Part shown: in pieces, positions 1 to 8,736 of the stretch | How the letters are laid out: each line of letters opens with the position of its first letter | How positions within the stretch are numbered: the first letter of the stretch is position 1 | Assembly (NCBI GenBank): GCA_023397505.1 | Contig: JAEWUC010000008.1 | Coordinates: forward strand, 496,001-560,000 | Reading direction: 5' to 3' | Length of the DNA: 64,000 nt | DNA from: Bacteroidota bacterium | GTDB lineage: Bacteria; Bacteroidota; Ignavibacteria; Ignavibacteriales; Melioribacteraceae | Program-made: the position numbers and the translations under genes | Notes under the pieces: model-generated | The model's input: only the letters and a program-made list of their open reading frames with translations | Told to the model about the DNA's origin: nothing | Database searches by the model: none

Positions 1-1971
1 ATTGATACCGGTAATGTTTTATTCATTGCGGCATTTATAATTCAGTTACTCGCAATTGTTTTTCTTTTCTTTAAGAATGAAAGCAAAACATTATATTCAA
101 CTAACATCGTTCTGATTATTGGATTGATTCTTGGACTAATCTCTAATTTATCTTCGGCACTTTTTAATTCTGGTAAAATTTCTTCTGCCGGAATTTTCGA
201 TAATTGGATTTGCCTTGACGGGTTGAGTATTTATTTTTTGTTTATAATTCAGCTTGTAGCAATTCCAACTACGATATATAATCTTTCATATCTTCAACAT
301 TACATCAGCCATAAAAAATCAATTAAAAGTTTTATTGCATTCTATATTATACTTTTAATCTCAACCCAATTCATTGTAATTGCAAATCATGCAATCCTAT
401 TTTTGATATGCTGGGAAGTGATGAGCATGTCTGCGTACCTTGCTATGATTTTTGAAAAAGAGAAAGAAGAAGTTCAAAAGGGAAGTTTTTATTATTTCGC
501 AGCGTCGCATGTTTTGATTTTTATTCTTTATATAATGTTTTTCCTTCTTCATCATCAAACCGGGAGCTGGTATTTCAGCGATTACCGTCTTTCATTTTCA
601 AGCGGTGTTGTTGTTCCAATAATTTTTATTTTATCTTTTATCGGCTTTGGAATTAAAGCGGGATTTATGCCTTTCCATTTTTGGCTGCCGCAAGCTCACC
701 CGATTGCGCCGACTGTTCTTAGCGCATTTCTTTCAGGCGTAATAATTAAAACAGGTATCTATGGAATTCTCAGAACATTTCTTTTTATAAAACCTGTTCC
801 GGAATGGTGCGGGTGGCTGATGCTTGGCGTTAGTATTATCAGCGCTATACTTGGTGTATGGTATGCGCTTGCACAACACGATATTAAGAAATTACTTGCG
901 TATCACTCGGTTGAGAATATTGGAATTATCGGAATAGGTATCGGAATAGGATTTATTGGTTCGGCGAATAATTTACCGGCTGTTGAAGTGTTGGGATTCG
1001 GCGGAGCGCTTCTGCACACATTGAATCACGCAATATTTAAAAGTCTTCTGTTCATCGGCAGCGGCGTTGTGTATCAAAATCTTGGAACAAGAAATATTGA
1101 ATTGATGGGCGGACTTGTTCACCGCGCTAAATATATTGTTTTGCTTTTTTTGATCGGCTCTGTTGCAATCAGCGGAATACCGCCGTTCAATGGTTTTATT
1201 TCTGAGTTTATTATTTATGCCGGTTTTTTCAAAACCGCCAACGAGTTGAAGAACTATTATCCGATAATTATGCTGATGTTTGTTGTCGGACTGGCGTTCG
1301 TGGGTGGATTGGCGGTGGCATGCTTTACAAAAGTAAACTCAATTATGTTTTTGGGAAGCGAGAGGAAGGAAGTGAAGCATTTTCATACTTCAGTTTATGA
1401 TTACATATCACTTGGAATTTTTGCTGTGCTTTGTATTATCATTGGCTTTTACCCGCAACCTTTTGTTGGTGTAGTAAACAAAGTAATTACCGACGGTTTT
1501 GTTGCAGAAAATTCTTCATCTGCATTAATAAATGTCAATTGGCTATACTTCACATTAATATTTTCTTTCATAGCGCTTGGTGTTTTTGTTTTATATCTAA
1601 TAAAAATTAAACTTGAAAAAAAATACGGAAGACGAATCTCGGATGCATGGGGCTGCGGTTACGAAAATCTTTCACCTCGAATGCAATACACGGCTTCATC
1701 ATTTGCAGATGAATTGAACACCATTCCCAAAACAATTTTAGTCTATAATAAAAAAATTGAAGTTTCGGAAAATGCATTCCCAGTACAATCAAAATTTGAA
1801 AGTCATTCCAAAGATTTTATTGATAGCAAAATTGTTTTACCGTCGTTTAATATTTTAAAGAAACTCGTTGCGAAAATTGAGTTTTTAAGTCAAACGGATA
1901 TTCGTTATTACATAGCTTTCATTTTAATAATAATCATTATTTATAGTACGATAGCTTTCTTATGGGTATGA
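1..1971 (+). CDS. HyfB/NuoL-like proton-pumping membrane subunit of an Ehr complex (5' partial)
   Basis: The frame is open from base 1, so the gene starts upstream; the TTG at 124 is internal and at least 656 residues are present. It is a polytopic protein of the NuoL/HyfB antiporter-like family. The conserved membrane glutamate lies in the segment ICWEVMSMSAYL, and the family motif HFWLPQAHPIAPTVLSAFLSG follows. The C-terminal stretch with GCGYENLSPRMQYTASSFADEL is typical of HyfB. Its role is proton or Na+ translocation within a membrane complex. It overlaps the HyfC-like gene by 10 bases and heads the operon visible here. The family assignment is firm; the link to an Ehr complex rests on the downstream large subunit. 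Confidence 0.9.
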   Translation: MDTGNVLFIAAFIIQLLAIVFLFFKNESKTLYSTNIVLIIGLILGLISNLSSALFNSGKISSAGIFDNWICLDGLSIYFLFIIQLVAIPTTIYNLSYLQHYISHKKSIKSFIAFYIILLISTQFIVIANHAILFLICWEVMSMSAYLAMIFEKEKEEVQKGSFYYFAASHVLIFILYIMFFLLHHQTGSWYFSDYRLSFSSGVVVPIIFILSFIGFGIKAGFMPFHFWLPQAHPIAPTVLSAFLSGVIIKTGIYGILRTFLFIKPVPEWCGWLMLGVSIISAILGVWYALAQHDIKKLLAYHSVENIGIIGIGIGIGFIGSANNLPAVEVLGFGGALLHTLNHAIFKSLLFIGSGVVYQNLGTRNIELMGGLVHRAKYIVLLFLIGSVAISGIPPFNGFISEFIIYAGFFKTANELKNYYPIIMLMFVVGLAFVGGLAVACFTKVNSIMFLGSERKEVKHFHTSVYDYISLGIFAVLCIIIGFYPQPFVGVVNKVITDGFVAENSSSALINVNWLYFTLIFSFIALGVFVLYLIKIKLEKKYGRRISDAWGCGYENLSPRMQYTASSFADELNTIPKTILVYNKKIEVSENAFPVQSKFESHSKDFIDSKIVLPSFNILKKLVAKIEFLSQTDIRYYIAFILIIIIIYSTIAFLWV

Positions 1972-2885
1972 ATATTTTACAAGGAATTATTTCGGTTCTG
2001 GTAATTTTAGGTTTGGCGCCTTTATTTGCCGGAATGGTGAATAAACAGAAAGCTATTCTAACGGGAAGGATTGGCTCGCCGGTACTTCAGCCCTATTATG
2101 AGTTGAATCGACTTTTTAAAAAAGAAACTATTAATTCTACAAACGCTTCTTTTATGAGCCGCATTTCCCCATTAATAAATTTTGTTTCCTTGATAATTGC
2201 AGCGGCAATGCTTCCAGTCGGGTTTTGGAAACCGCTCATAAGTTTCAACGGCGATATAATTTTGTTTGCTTACATTTTAGGTCTTGCAAGATTTTTTCAA
2301 ATCCTTGCGGCGATGGATATCGGAAGTTCGTTCGAAGGAATGGGGGCGGCGCGCGAAGCAACATTTGCATTATTTGCAGAACCAATTTTCTTTTTTACAA
2401 TAGGAAGTATTGCAATTATCAGCGGGCAAACATCGCTTTATGATATTTATCATTCAATTGAACTAACAAATATTTCCTACGAAGTTTTTATTGTTATTTG
2501 TTCTATTTCGGTTTTTATGCTTGCTGTTACCGAGTGTTCAAGAATGCCGGTGGATGATCCCAATACGCACCTCGAACTCACAATGATTCACGAAGTTATG
2601 ATTCTTGATAATTCCGGTATTGATTTGTTTCTGTATCAATATTCAAGTTATTTAAAACTTTTCATCTATACTGTTCTTGAAATATCTTTTTTCTACCCGT
2701 TAAGCAATCAAAGTTATTTGTTGGGGATTTTGATTTTCATTACCGGCAGCGTTGCCCTTTCACTCACTTTGGGAATTGTTGAAACGATAACTTCAAGATA
2801 CAAGATGAAAAATATCCCGCAGTATTTGTTGTTCGCTACCGCTATCGGAATATTGAATTTGCTGATTTATACTTTTACTAAATGA
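1962..2885 (+). CDS. HyfC/HycD/NuoH-like membrane subunit
   Basis: A 307-residue polytopic protein, close to the usual HyfC length of about 315. The N-terminal TM helix is followed by the loop GRIGSPVLQPYYELNRLFKKE, a hallmark of the NuoH/HyfC quinone-module anchor subunit. The acidic loop ECSRMPVDDPNTHLELTMIHE is also characteristic. In group-4 hydrogenases and complex I this subunit connects the peripheral arm to the antiporter-like subunits. It starts inside the end of the HyfB-like gene (10-base overlap), so the two are probably translationally coupled. Confidence 0.92.
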   Translation: MGMNILQGIISVLVILGLAPLFAGMVNKQKAILTGRIGSPVLQPYYELNRLFKKETINSTNASFMSRISPLINFVSLIIAAAMLPVGFWKPLISFNGDIILFAYILGLARFFQILAAMDIGSSFEGMGAAREATFALFAEPIFFFTIGSIAIISGQTSLYDIYHSIELTNISYEVFIVICSISVFMLAVTECSRMPVDDPNTHLELTMIHEVMILDNSGIDLFLYQYSSYLKLFIYTVLEISFFYPLSNQSYLLGILIFITGSVALSLTLGIVETITSRYKMKNIPQYLLFATAIGILNLLIYTFTK

Positions 2886-2892
2886 GTAGTAA

Positions 2893-3525
2893 ATGGAAAA
2901 TGTTTTAAGCATACTTTTTTGTTTGTCGCTGTTCTATGTTGCAGTTACATCGCGCGTAAAAGCATACGTTACGGTACTGCGTGTGCAAGGAATAATTTTA
3001 TCAGTTTTATTAATGATTCCGTTCATTTATGATTTTTCGGTTTTTGGAATAATTCTTCCGGCGACTTTACTGCTTGTAAAAGTTTATTTTATTCCGGGAT
3101 ATATAAACAAAGTTATTCTAGACCTTGATATTAAAAGGCGAATTGAACCCTCAATTCAACAAATGGTTTTTTTGCCGCTGGTTATTGCATCAATGATTGT
3201 AATATTTCTTGCCTCGAACATTCTTTCTCAAAGCACTGAACTTGATGTTATCCCGTTTGCCTCCGGTTTCTCGGCTATTGTAATCGGCATCTATATCATT
3301 ATGTTCAGAAAAAAACTAATAGTTCATGTTTGCGGTTTTTTAATTATGGAAAACGGAATATTTTTATTCGGCACGGCCGTAGCTTCTGAACTCCCGATGA
3401 TGATAGAATTGGGAACATTGCTCGATATTTTCGTAGTAGTATTTTTAATGGGAATAGCATTGAACAAAATCAGCAGTACATTTGAGGGCTTTGAAGTAAC
3501 ACATCTTGGGAGGCTGAAGGACTGA
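2893..3525 (+). CDS. HyfE-like membrane subunit
   Basis: A 210-residue hydrophobic protein with about six or seven membrane segments, matching the HyfE family in length (E. coli HyfE has 216 residues). HyfE is a NuoK-like subunit with extra N-terminal helices. The C-terminal part (HVCGFLIMENGIFLFGTA, then a Glu-containing helix ELGTLLDIFVVVFLMGI) resembles the NuoK core with its buried acidic residues. It lies 7 bases after HyfC and shares one base with HyfF, so it is part of the same operon. Confidence 0.88.
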   Translation: MENVLSILFCLSLFYVAVTSRVKAYVTVLRVQGIILSVLLMIPFIYDFSVFGIILPATLLLVKVYFIPGYINKVILDLDIKRRIEPSIQQMVFLPLVIASMIVIFLASNILSQSTELDVIPFASGFSAIVIGIYIIMFRKKLIVHVCGFLIMENGIFLFGTAVASELPMMIELGTLLDIFVVVFLMGIALNKISSTFEGFEVTHLGRLKD

Positions 3526-4979
3526 TGTTCGAATTCTCCATTTTCATATTGCTGCCTTTATTCACTGCCGTGTTGTGCTACCTCGTAAAAGATTTAAAAA
3601 TACAATACGGTGTTTCTTTATTTGTTTCACTGCTGCACATTGGTTTATCGCTGTTGGTTTTTTTAGGATTGTACCGCACACATCTGCCGACTTTTTTTAG
3701 CATAGATTCATTGAGTAAATTTTTCTTGCCAATACTTTCAAATGTTTACTTCTGGGTAGTGTTGGTTTCTTTTTCCTTTTTGCAAAGACCGGCGCTGTCG
3801 AAATCTGAAGAGGGGAAAAAATATTATTTCGCTCTTTTAAATTTTTATCTCGCCGCAAATTCCGCAGCTATGTTGAGCAATCATTTTGGTATGTATTGGG
3901 TTGCCGCCGAAGCAACAACATTAAGCGTAGCGCCTTTAATCTACTTTTACCGCAATGAAGAATCACTCGAAGCAATGTGGAAATATTTGTTCTTGGTTTC
4001 GGTTGGGATTGCTTTTGCATTCATAGGAATTTTATTGCTGACGCTTTCTGCAAAAGGAACAGTGCTCGAAGGAAAACAATTGTTCTTTTGGGATTTTATA
4101 CGTAATGCCGTTCAATTAAATCCAATTTGGTTGAAGGCGAGTTTCATTTTTATTTTTGTTGGATTAAGTACAAAGATAGGAATTGCGCCCATGCACCCCG
4201 GCGATATTGATGCAACAAGCAATGCACCGAGTCCCATAGCCGCTTTGATGTCCGGCTCGCTGCGTTTAACCGCGCTTCTTGGTGTGATTAGAATTTTCCA
4301 GATTATTCGTCCTACATCATCTTACGAGTTCGCAAGAATGCTTCTCATAATCGGAGCGTTACTATCTCTATTTGTTGCGTTCGTATTCATGTTTAAAGTA
4401 AATAATTATAAACGTATGCTGGCATACTCAAGCGTTGAACATCTTGGTCTTATAACTCTTGGTTTTGGAATCGGCGGACTGGCATTTATCGGGGCGCTGT
4501 ATCATGCAATTTATAATTCAATTACAAAGGTTGTTTTATTTCTTATGGCGGGGAATATTCACCGTAATTATAAATCCCGTGAGGTTGATAAAGTTAAATC
4601 GGTTTTAAATTTAATACCAAAGACCGGTTGGATTTTTATTCTTGCTTTTTTAGCAATCTCCGGCATTCCGCCGTTCGGCATATTTTTTAGTGAGATAAAA
4701 ATTTTCGAAGGGATTCTTTTTTCCGATAAACCATACTTGCTTGCGTTCGTAATGTTTTTTCTTTTGTTCATCTTTATCAATATGGGTAAAATTATTTTTG
4801 CGATGCTTTACAAAAAGAGTGATGATGAATCGTTAAATGACGGATCGGAAAAATTTGAACTCAATCATTATGTTGCGATTATCTTACTGATTTTATTGAC
4901 TGCGATAGCGGTAGCTTCTCCGGATATTCTGTACCGGAACATTATGGACATTGCAAAAGATTTTGGAGTGAATCTATGA
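3525..4979 (+). CDS. HyfF/NuoN-like antiporter-type membrane subunit
   Basis: A 484-residue polytopic protein of the NuoL/M/N family. The conserved TM5 glutamate is E129 (in WVAAEATTLS) and the TM7 lysine is K217 (in STKIGIAPMHPG). Both are residues proposed for proton translocation in this family. The segment YKRMLAYSSVEHLGLITLG is the typical NuoN/HyfF core. A second antiporter-like subunit alongside HyfB is standard for Hyf- and Ehr-type complexes. Its ATG overlaps the HyfE stop codon (TGATG), and its end overlaps the next gene by 4 bases. Confidence 0.9.
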   Translation: MFEFSIFILLPLFTAVLCYLVKDLKIQYGVSLFVSLLHIGLSLLVFLGLYRTHLPTFFSIDSLSKFFLPILSNVYFWVVLVSFSFLQRPALSKSEEGKKYYFALLNFYLAANSAAMLSNHFGMYWVAAEATTLSVAPLIYFYRNEESLEAMWKYLFLVSVGIAFAFIGILLLTLSAKGTVLEGKQLFFWDFIRNAVQLNPIWLKASFIFIFVGLSTKIGIAPMHPGDIDATSNAPSPIAALMSGSLRLTALLGVIRIFQIIRPTSSYEFARMLLIIGALLSLFVAFVFMFKVNNYKRMLAYSSVEHLGLITLGFGIGGLAFIGALYHAIYNSITKVVLFLMAGNIHRNYKSREVDKVKSVLNLIPKTGWIFILAFLAISGIPPFGIFFSEIKIFEGILFSDKPYLLAFVMFFLLFIFINMGKIIFAMLYKKSDDESLNDGSEKFELNHYVAIILLILLTAIAVASPDILYRNIMDIAKDFGVNL

Positions 4980-6451
4980 AATCACTCGAAGTTCAGAATA
5001 ATCAATTGTTTGATAAGAGCGCAATTAGTTTTTTAAAGAAAGACGACTTCCGCAATTCAGTTTCCGAGTTTATACAAGACGGAAATAGAATGATAGCCCT
5101 TACTCCGATAGATAATAATAATCCTCGAAAAATTATTGCGGTTCTTGCCGATTCAAATTCTTCGATTATAAATATCGTTGGATGTGATTTCAGCGACGGC
5201 AAACTCGAATTCGATAGCTGGGCTAATGAATTTCCTCAAACAAATTATTTTGAATGCGAACTTTCGGAAAATTATGGTTATGTGCCGGTTAATCATCCGT
5301 GGCTGCGCCCGGTAAGAAAACAAAATGCAATTCTCGGAGATAAACAATATCAATTTTTCAAACTGGATGGCGAAGAAGTTCACGAAGTTGCTGTAGGACC
5401 TATTCACGCGGGAATAATTGAGCCGGGACATTTTAGATTTCAATGCCACGGCGAGCTTGTATATAATCTTGAAATAAACTTGGGTTACCAGCACAGGGGA
5501 GTTGAAAAACTTTTTCTTGAAGCAAATCCAAATCGGATAATTTTATCAGAGTCAATTGCCGGCGATACAACAATTGGACATACTTTTGCCCATTGCTGTG
5601 CCATAGAAAATTTAACTCAAACAAAATTAAGTTTACGCGGGGAAGTTATTAGAACAATTGCGGCGGAGATTGAAAGAGTTGCGATGCATTTATCGGGACT
5701 TGGCGGTATTGCAAACGATATTGGATTTGCTTTAGCTTCATCATCATATGGAAGAATTCGCACGCTCGCAATAAATAGTCTTGCAGAAATATGCGGCTCA
5801 AGATTCGGACGGGGATTATTTGTTTACGGCGGTGTCCGTTTCGATCTTAATGATGAAATAATAAACTCGGTAATTGATAACCTTAAGATTGTCCAAAATG
5901 ATATTCTTCAGATTAACGAATATTTATTCTCATCGGTTGGCGCGTTATCACGTTTTGAAGAAACCGGGATTGTAAAGAAAGAACTTGCGCAAAGCGTTGG
6001 ATTAGTCGGTTTGTGCGCCCGTTCTTCCGGACTTGAAGAAGATATACGAATTCATTTTCCATACAGTGCTTACCGCTATCATCCGATTTCTATGATAACA
6101 TTATCAACCGGCGATGTTTTTGCCCGCGCACGTTTACGTGCTTTGGAAATTGAAGAAGCGTTGCGATTTATTTTTGAACAGCTTGAAAATCTTCCAAACG
6201 GAGAAATTAAAACCGAAGTTGGAAATGCTGCGGCAAATTCCGGGGTGATCTCAATAGTTGAAGGATGGCGAGGGGAAATTGTTCATTCTGTATTTACTGA
6301 TGAGAATAGAAATTTGTCTGGCTATAAAATCAAAGATCCGTCGTTTAATAATTGGTATGGATTAAGTTTGGCTTTGCGTGAAACGGCAATTTCGGATTTT
6401 CCTCTATGCAACAAAAGTTTTGATTTATCTTATGCTGGGCATGATTTATAA
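4976..6451 (+). CDS. HyfG/HycE-like large subunit (NuoC-NuoD fusion) lacking the Ni-Fe cysteines
   Basis: A 491-residue protein. The N-terminal NuoC-like part (about 1-130) is joined to a NuoD/hydrogenase large-subunit part with VGPIHAGIIEPGHFRF and LGYQHRGVEKLF (residues 139-180). Active [NiFe] hydrogenases carry CxxC motifs near the start and end of the large-subunit domain. Here the first is replaced by ESIAGDTTIGH (about residues 192-202), with no cysteine. The C-terminal motif keeps only one Cys (C478, in DFPLCNKSFDLSY). The Ni-Fe centre therefore cannot be bound in the usual way. This is the known signature of energy-converting-hydrogenase-related (Ehr) complexes. The electron acceptor or donor is unknown. 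Confidence 0.9.
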   Translation: MKSLEVQNNQLFDKSAISFLKKDDFRNSVSEFIQDGNRMIALTPIDNNNPRKIIAVLADSNSSIINIVGCDFSDGKLEFDSWANEFPQTNYFECELSENYGYVPVNHPWLRPVRKQNAILGDKQYQFFKLDGEEVHEVAVGPIHAGIIEPGHFRFQCHGELVYNLEINLGYQHRGVEKLFLEANPNRIILSESIAGDTTIGHTFAHCCAIENLTQTKLSLRGEVIRTIAAEIERVAMHLSGLGGIANDIGFALASSSYGRIRTLAINSLAEICGSRFGRGLFVYGGVRFDLNDEIINSVIDNLKIVQNDILQINEYLFSSVGALSRFEETGIVKKELAQSVGLVGLCARSSGLEEDIRIHFPYSAYRYHPISMITLSTGDVFARARLRALEIEEALRFIFEQLENLPNGEIKTEVGNAAANSGVISIVEGWRGEIVHSVFTDENRNLSGYKIKDPSFNNWYGLSLALRETAISDFPLCNKSFDLSYAGHDL

Positions 6452-6485
6452 TGACTGAAGAATAATCATAATTAAAAATAAGTTT

Positions 6486-7232
6486 ATGAAAGACGCGATA
6501 AAAATAAGAGTACTTCAAGGTGATCCGATAGTTTACGATGTCAGGAATGCCGTTTTCCCATCGAGGTATCGCGGCTTGCCGTTAATAGAAGATAAAGTAT
6601 GTGCGAATGGCTGCAGCAAATGCACCGAGGTTTGTCCGACAAATGCGATCAAATTAAACCCGGTAAAAATTGATTTGGGATTATGCGTGTTTTGCCCGAT
6701 GTGCGAAGAAGTTTGTCCCGAAAAAATTATTCACTTCACACAAAATTATCATACTGCTGTTGATAAAAGAGACCGGTTGATAGTTACTTCAGAAGTAAAA
6801 ATGATTTCGCCGGAAAAGGCTTCGATGAAAATTAGAAAGTATTTTGGAAAATCATTAAAACTGAGGCAAATTTCTGCCGGCGGATGCAACGGCTGCGAAC
6901 TTGAATTGAATGCCCTGAACAACGTTAACTTTGATATGGGAAGATACGGAATTGAATTTGTTGCATCACCGCGCCATGCCGATGGTATTGTAATCACGGG
7001 ACCGTTAACGAAGAACATGGCGAAGGCCGTGGAGATTTGTAACGAAGCCGTTCCAAATCCCAAAATAATTATACTTACTGGTGCATGTGCAATTTCTAGC
7101 GGGATTTTTCAAAACTCAAAAGAGATTCAAAGAAAATTTCTAGAAGAAAATAAGATTGATCTTTTTATCCCCGGTTGTCCGCCGCATCCGTTAACTTTTA
7201 TAAACGGCTTGCTGGATTGGCTGGATAAATAA
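6486..7232 (+). CDS. Fused ferredoxin (HyfH/NuoI-like) and NuoB/HyfI-like small subunit
   Basis: A 248-residue protein. Residues 39-80 form a two-cluster ferredoxin domain with cysteines 39/43/46/50 and 67/70/73/77. The second set is the canonical CxxCxxCxxxCP; the first has an extra residue (C-x3-C-x2-C-x3-C). Residues 125-248 are a NuoB/HycG-type small subunit with N2-like cluster ligands C134, C137, C201 and C231 (GGCNGCELEL, TGACAISS, PGCPPHP). In E. coli Hyf and Hyc these are separate genes, so this is a fusion that completes the electron-transfer arm. It is the last recognised complex gene, 34 bases after HyfG. Confidence 0.88.
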   Translation: MKDAIKIRVLQGDPIVYDVRNAVFPSRYRGLPLIEDKVCANGCSKCTEVCPTNAIKLNPVKIDLGLCVFCPMCEEVCPEKIIHFTQNYHTAVDKRDRLIVTSEVKMISPEKASMKIRKYFGKSLKLRQISAGGCNGCELELNALNNVNFDMGRYGIEFVASPRHADGIVITGPLTKNMAKAVEICNEAVPNPKIIILTGACAISSGIFQNSKEIQRKFLEENKIDLFIPGCPPHPLTFINGLLDWLDK

Positions 7233-7339
7233 ATGGTTATTTTAATAAGAAACTCATTGTCGGAATCTTTTCTTTTAGATAAGTTAACGCGGAATTAATT
7301 TTTGAATTGATAGTTATTCATATTAATAAAGGAATTTAA

Positions 7340-7462
7340 GTGAATACTTCTGGCTATGTTTTTATCGTTTTCGCGTGGGGTGCAATTATTGTTCTCACAG
7401 CTTACAGTTTTATTAAAATTATGAAAGCCGGTAATAAAAAAGATTCCCCAAATCATGATTGA
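7340..7462 (+). CDS. 40-residue single-pass membrane peptide
   Basis: A GTG-started frame of 41 codons preceded by AAAGGA five to six bases upstream. It begins VNTSGYVFIVFAWGAIIVL, contains one hydrophobic segment (about residues 6-27), and ends in a basic, polar tail (KIMKAGNKKDSPNHD). Shape and length resemble CcmD- or CcoQ-like small membrane proteins, but I see no diagnostic motif. It lies 107 bases downstream of the Ehr small subunit on the same strand and could be an accessory of that complex or an independent small protein. Function unknown. Confidence 0.6.
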   Translation: MNTSGYVFIVFAWGAIIVLTAYSFIKIMKAGNKKDSPNHD

Positions 7463-7643
7463 AATCTTTCATCTTTAAAATCATGTATAATACTTCCTAT
7501 TTGTAAAAAATTGTAAAAACACATCATTATTGAAGAAGTCGATGATTTATTCTCTCCTTTTCATCACTATAATTTGTAAAGTGTTTATTAAATTTGTCGC
7601 AGATTATTTTATATATCCGTAAAAAATTAAGATAAAGGTAAAA
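7463..7643 (+). other. Intergenic region upstream of the RND efflux genes
   Basis: This AT-rich 181-base gap probably holds the promoter of the efflux operon. A Shine-Dalgarno-like AAAGG sits just upstream of the ATG at 7644. No hairpin terminator with a T-tract, operator palindrome or RNA gene stands out. The 107 bases before the 40-residue peptide gene (7233-7339) likewise hold nothing recognisable beyond its ribosome-binding site. Confidence 0.4.
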
Positions 7644-8708
7644 ATGAAAAACAAAAAAATCATCATTTGGGCGGCGCTTTTTATTGTGATTGCAATAGTT
7701 ATTATTCCGAAGTTAAATCTGTTTAGCGGAAAAAAAGCAGAAGAACTTGCTCAGTCACCAGGAATGCGGCAATTATCTGTAAGCGGTTCGGTAGTTAAAC
7801 AATCTTCATTGCAGAATAAAATTTTTTCGAACGGAACACTTGTAAGCAATGAAGAAGTTGAACTGCGTAGCGAAGTATCCGGGAAAATTATTAACATCTC
7901 TTTTGAAGAAGGCAGACGCGTTAAAAAAGGTGAACTGCTTTTAAAGATAAACGACTCTGAACTTCAAGCTACATTGAAAAAGAATAAAGTTAGAGAAGCA
8001 CTCGCACGCGACCGCGAGTACAGGTATAAGCAGCTTCTCGAAAAAAATCTAACGAGTCAGCAGGAGTACGATAACCAATTAAGCGAATTAAATTCGGTGC
8101 TTGCAGATGTAGAGTTCACCGAAGCTCAAATTGAAAAAACCGAAATACGCGCTCCATTCGACGGCGTTATTGGTTTACGAGCCGTGAGCGTAGGAAGTTA
8201 TATAACACCGCAATCAAAAATTGCAACCCTGCAAAGCATCAATCCCATGAAAGTCGATTTTTCTGTACCGCAAAAATATTTTGGGTTAATTAAAGAAGGA
8301 AAAACAATTTTTGTAAAACTAACCGCTACAGGAAAAACTTATACAGGCAAAGTTTACGCAGTTGAACCCAAAATTGATCAAACCACAAGAACAATACAAG
8401 CGCGTGCCCTTATTCCGAACGAAAGAGCGGAATTATCTCCCGGTGCTTATGTTGAGATTGATATTATTCTTGAAGATATTAAAGATGCGATACTTGTTCC
8501 CACCGAAGTTGTAATTCCGGATATTGAAGGCGAAAAGGTTTTTGTATATAAAAACGGAAGGGCTGTCCCGCAACTAATTCGAACCGGAATCAGAACTGAA
8601 AATGCGATTCAAATAGTTGAGGGGTTGAACTTGAAAGATACATTAATTGTCTCCGGCATAATTCAAATTCGCCCGAATGCAAGAATTAAATTAAACGCCG
8701 TTAATTAA
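7644..8708 (+). CDS. RND efflux periplasmic adaptor (membrane fusion protein, HlyD/AcrA family)
   Basis: A 354-residue protein with one N-terminal membrane anchor (about residues 7-24). The first lipoyl half is VELRSEVSGKIINISFEEGRRVKKGELLLKI, followed by a short alpha-hairpin (about 110-160) and the second lipoyl half (IRAPFDGVIGLRAVSVGSYI). The beta-barrel and membrane-proximal domains follow. The family bridges an RND pump to an outer-membrane channel. The RND pump gene follows after 28 bases. No TolC-like channel gene is adjacent, so that component must be encoded elsewhere. Confidence 0.93.
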   Translation: MKNKKIIIWAALFIVIAIVIIPKLNLFSGKKAEELAQSPGMRQLSVSGSVVKQSSLQNKIFSNGTLVSNEEVELRSEVSGKIINISFEEGRRVKKGELLLKINDSELQATLKKNKVREALARDREYRYKQLLEKNLTSQQEYDNQLSELNSVLADVEFTEAQIEKTEIRAPFDGVIGLRAVSVGSYITPQSKIATLQSINPMKVDFSVPQKYFGLIKEGKTIFVKLTATGKTYTGKVYAVEPKIDQTTRTIQARALIPNERAELSPGAYVEIDIILEDIKDAILVPTEVVIPDIEGEKVFVYKNGRAVPQLIRTGIRTENAIQIVEGLNLKDTLIVSGIIQIRPNARIKLNAVN

Positions 8709-8736
8709 TTACTATTCAAAACAGAAAGGAAATGAT

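Noticed and set aside
4976..6451. Annotation of the large subunit as an active [NiFe] hydrogenase
   Set aside because: The cysteine motifs that bind nickel are absent, so hydrogenase activity is not supported.
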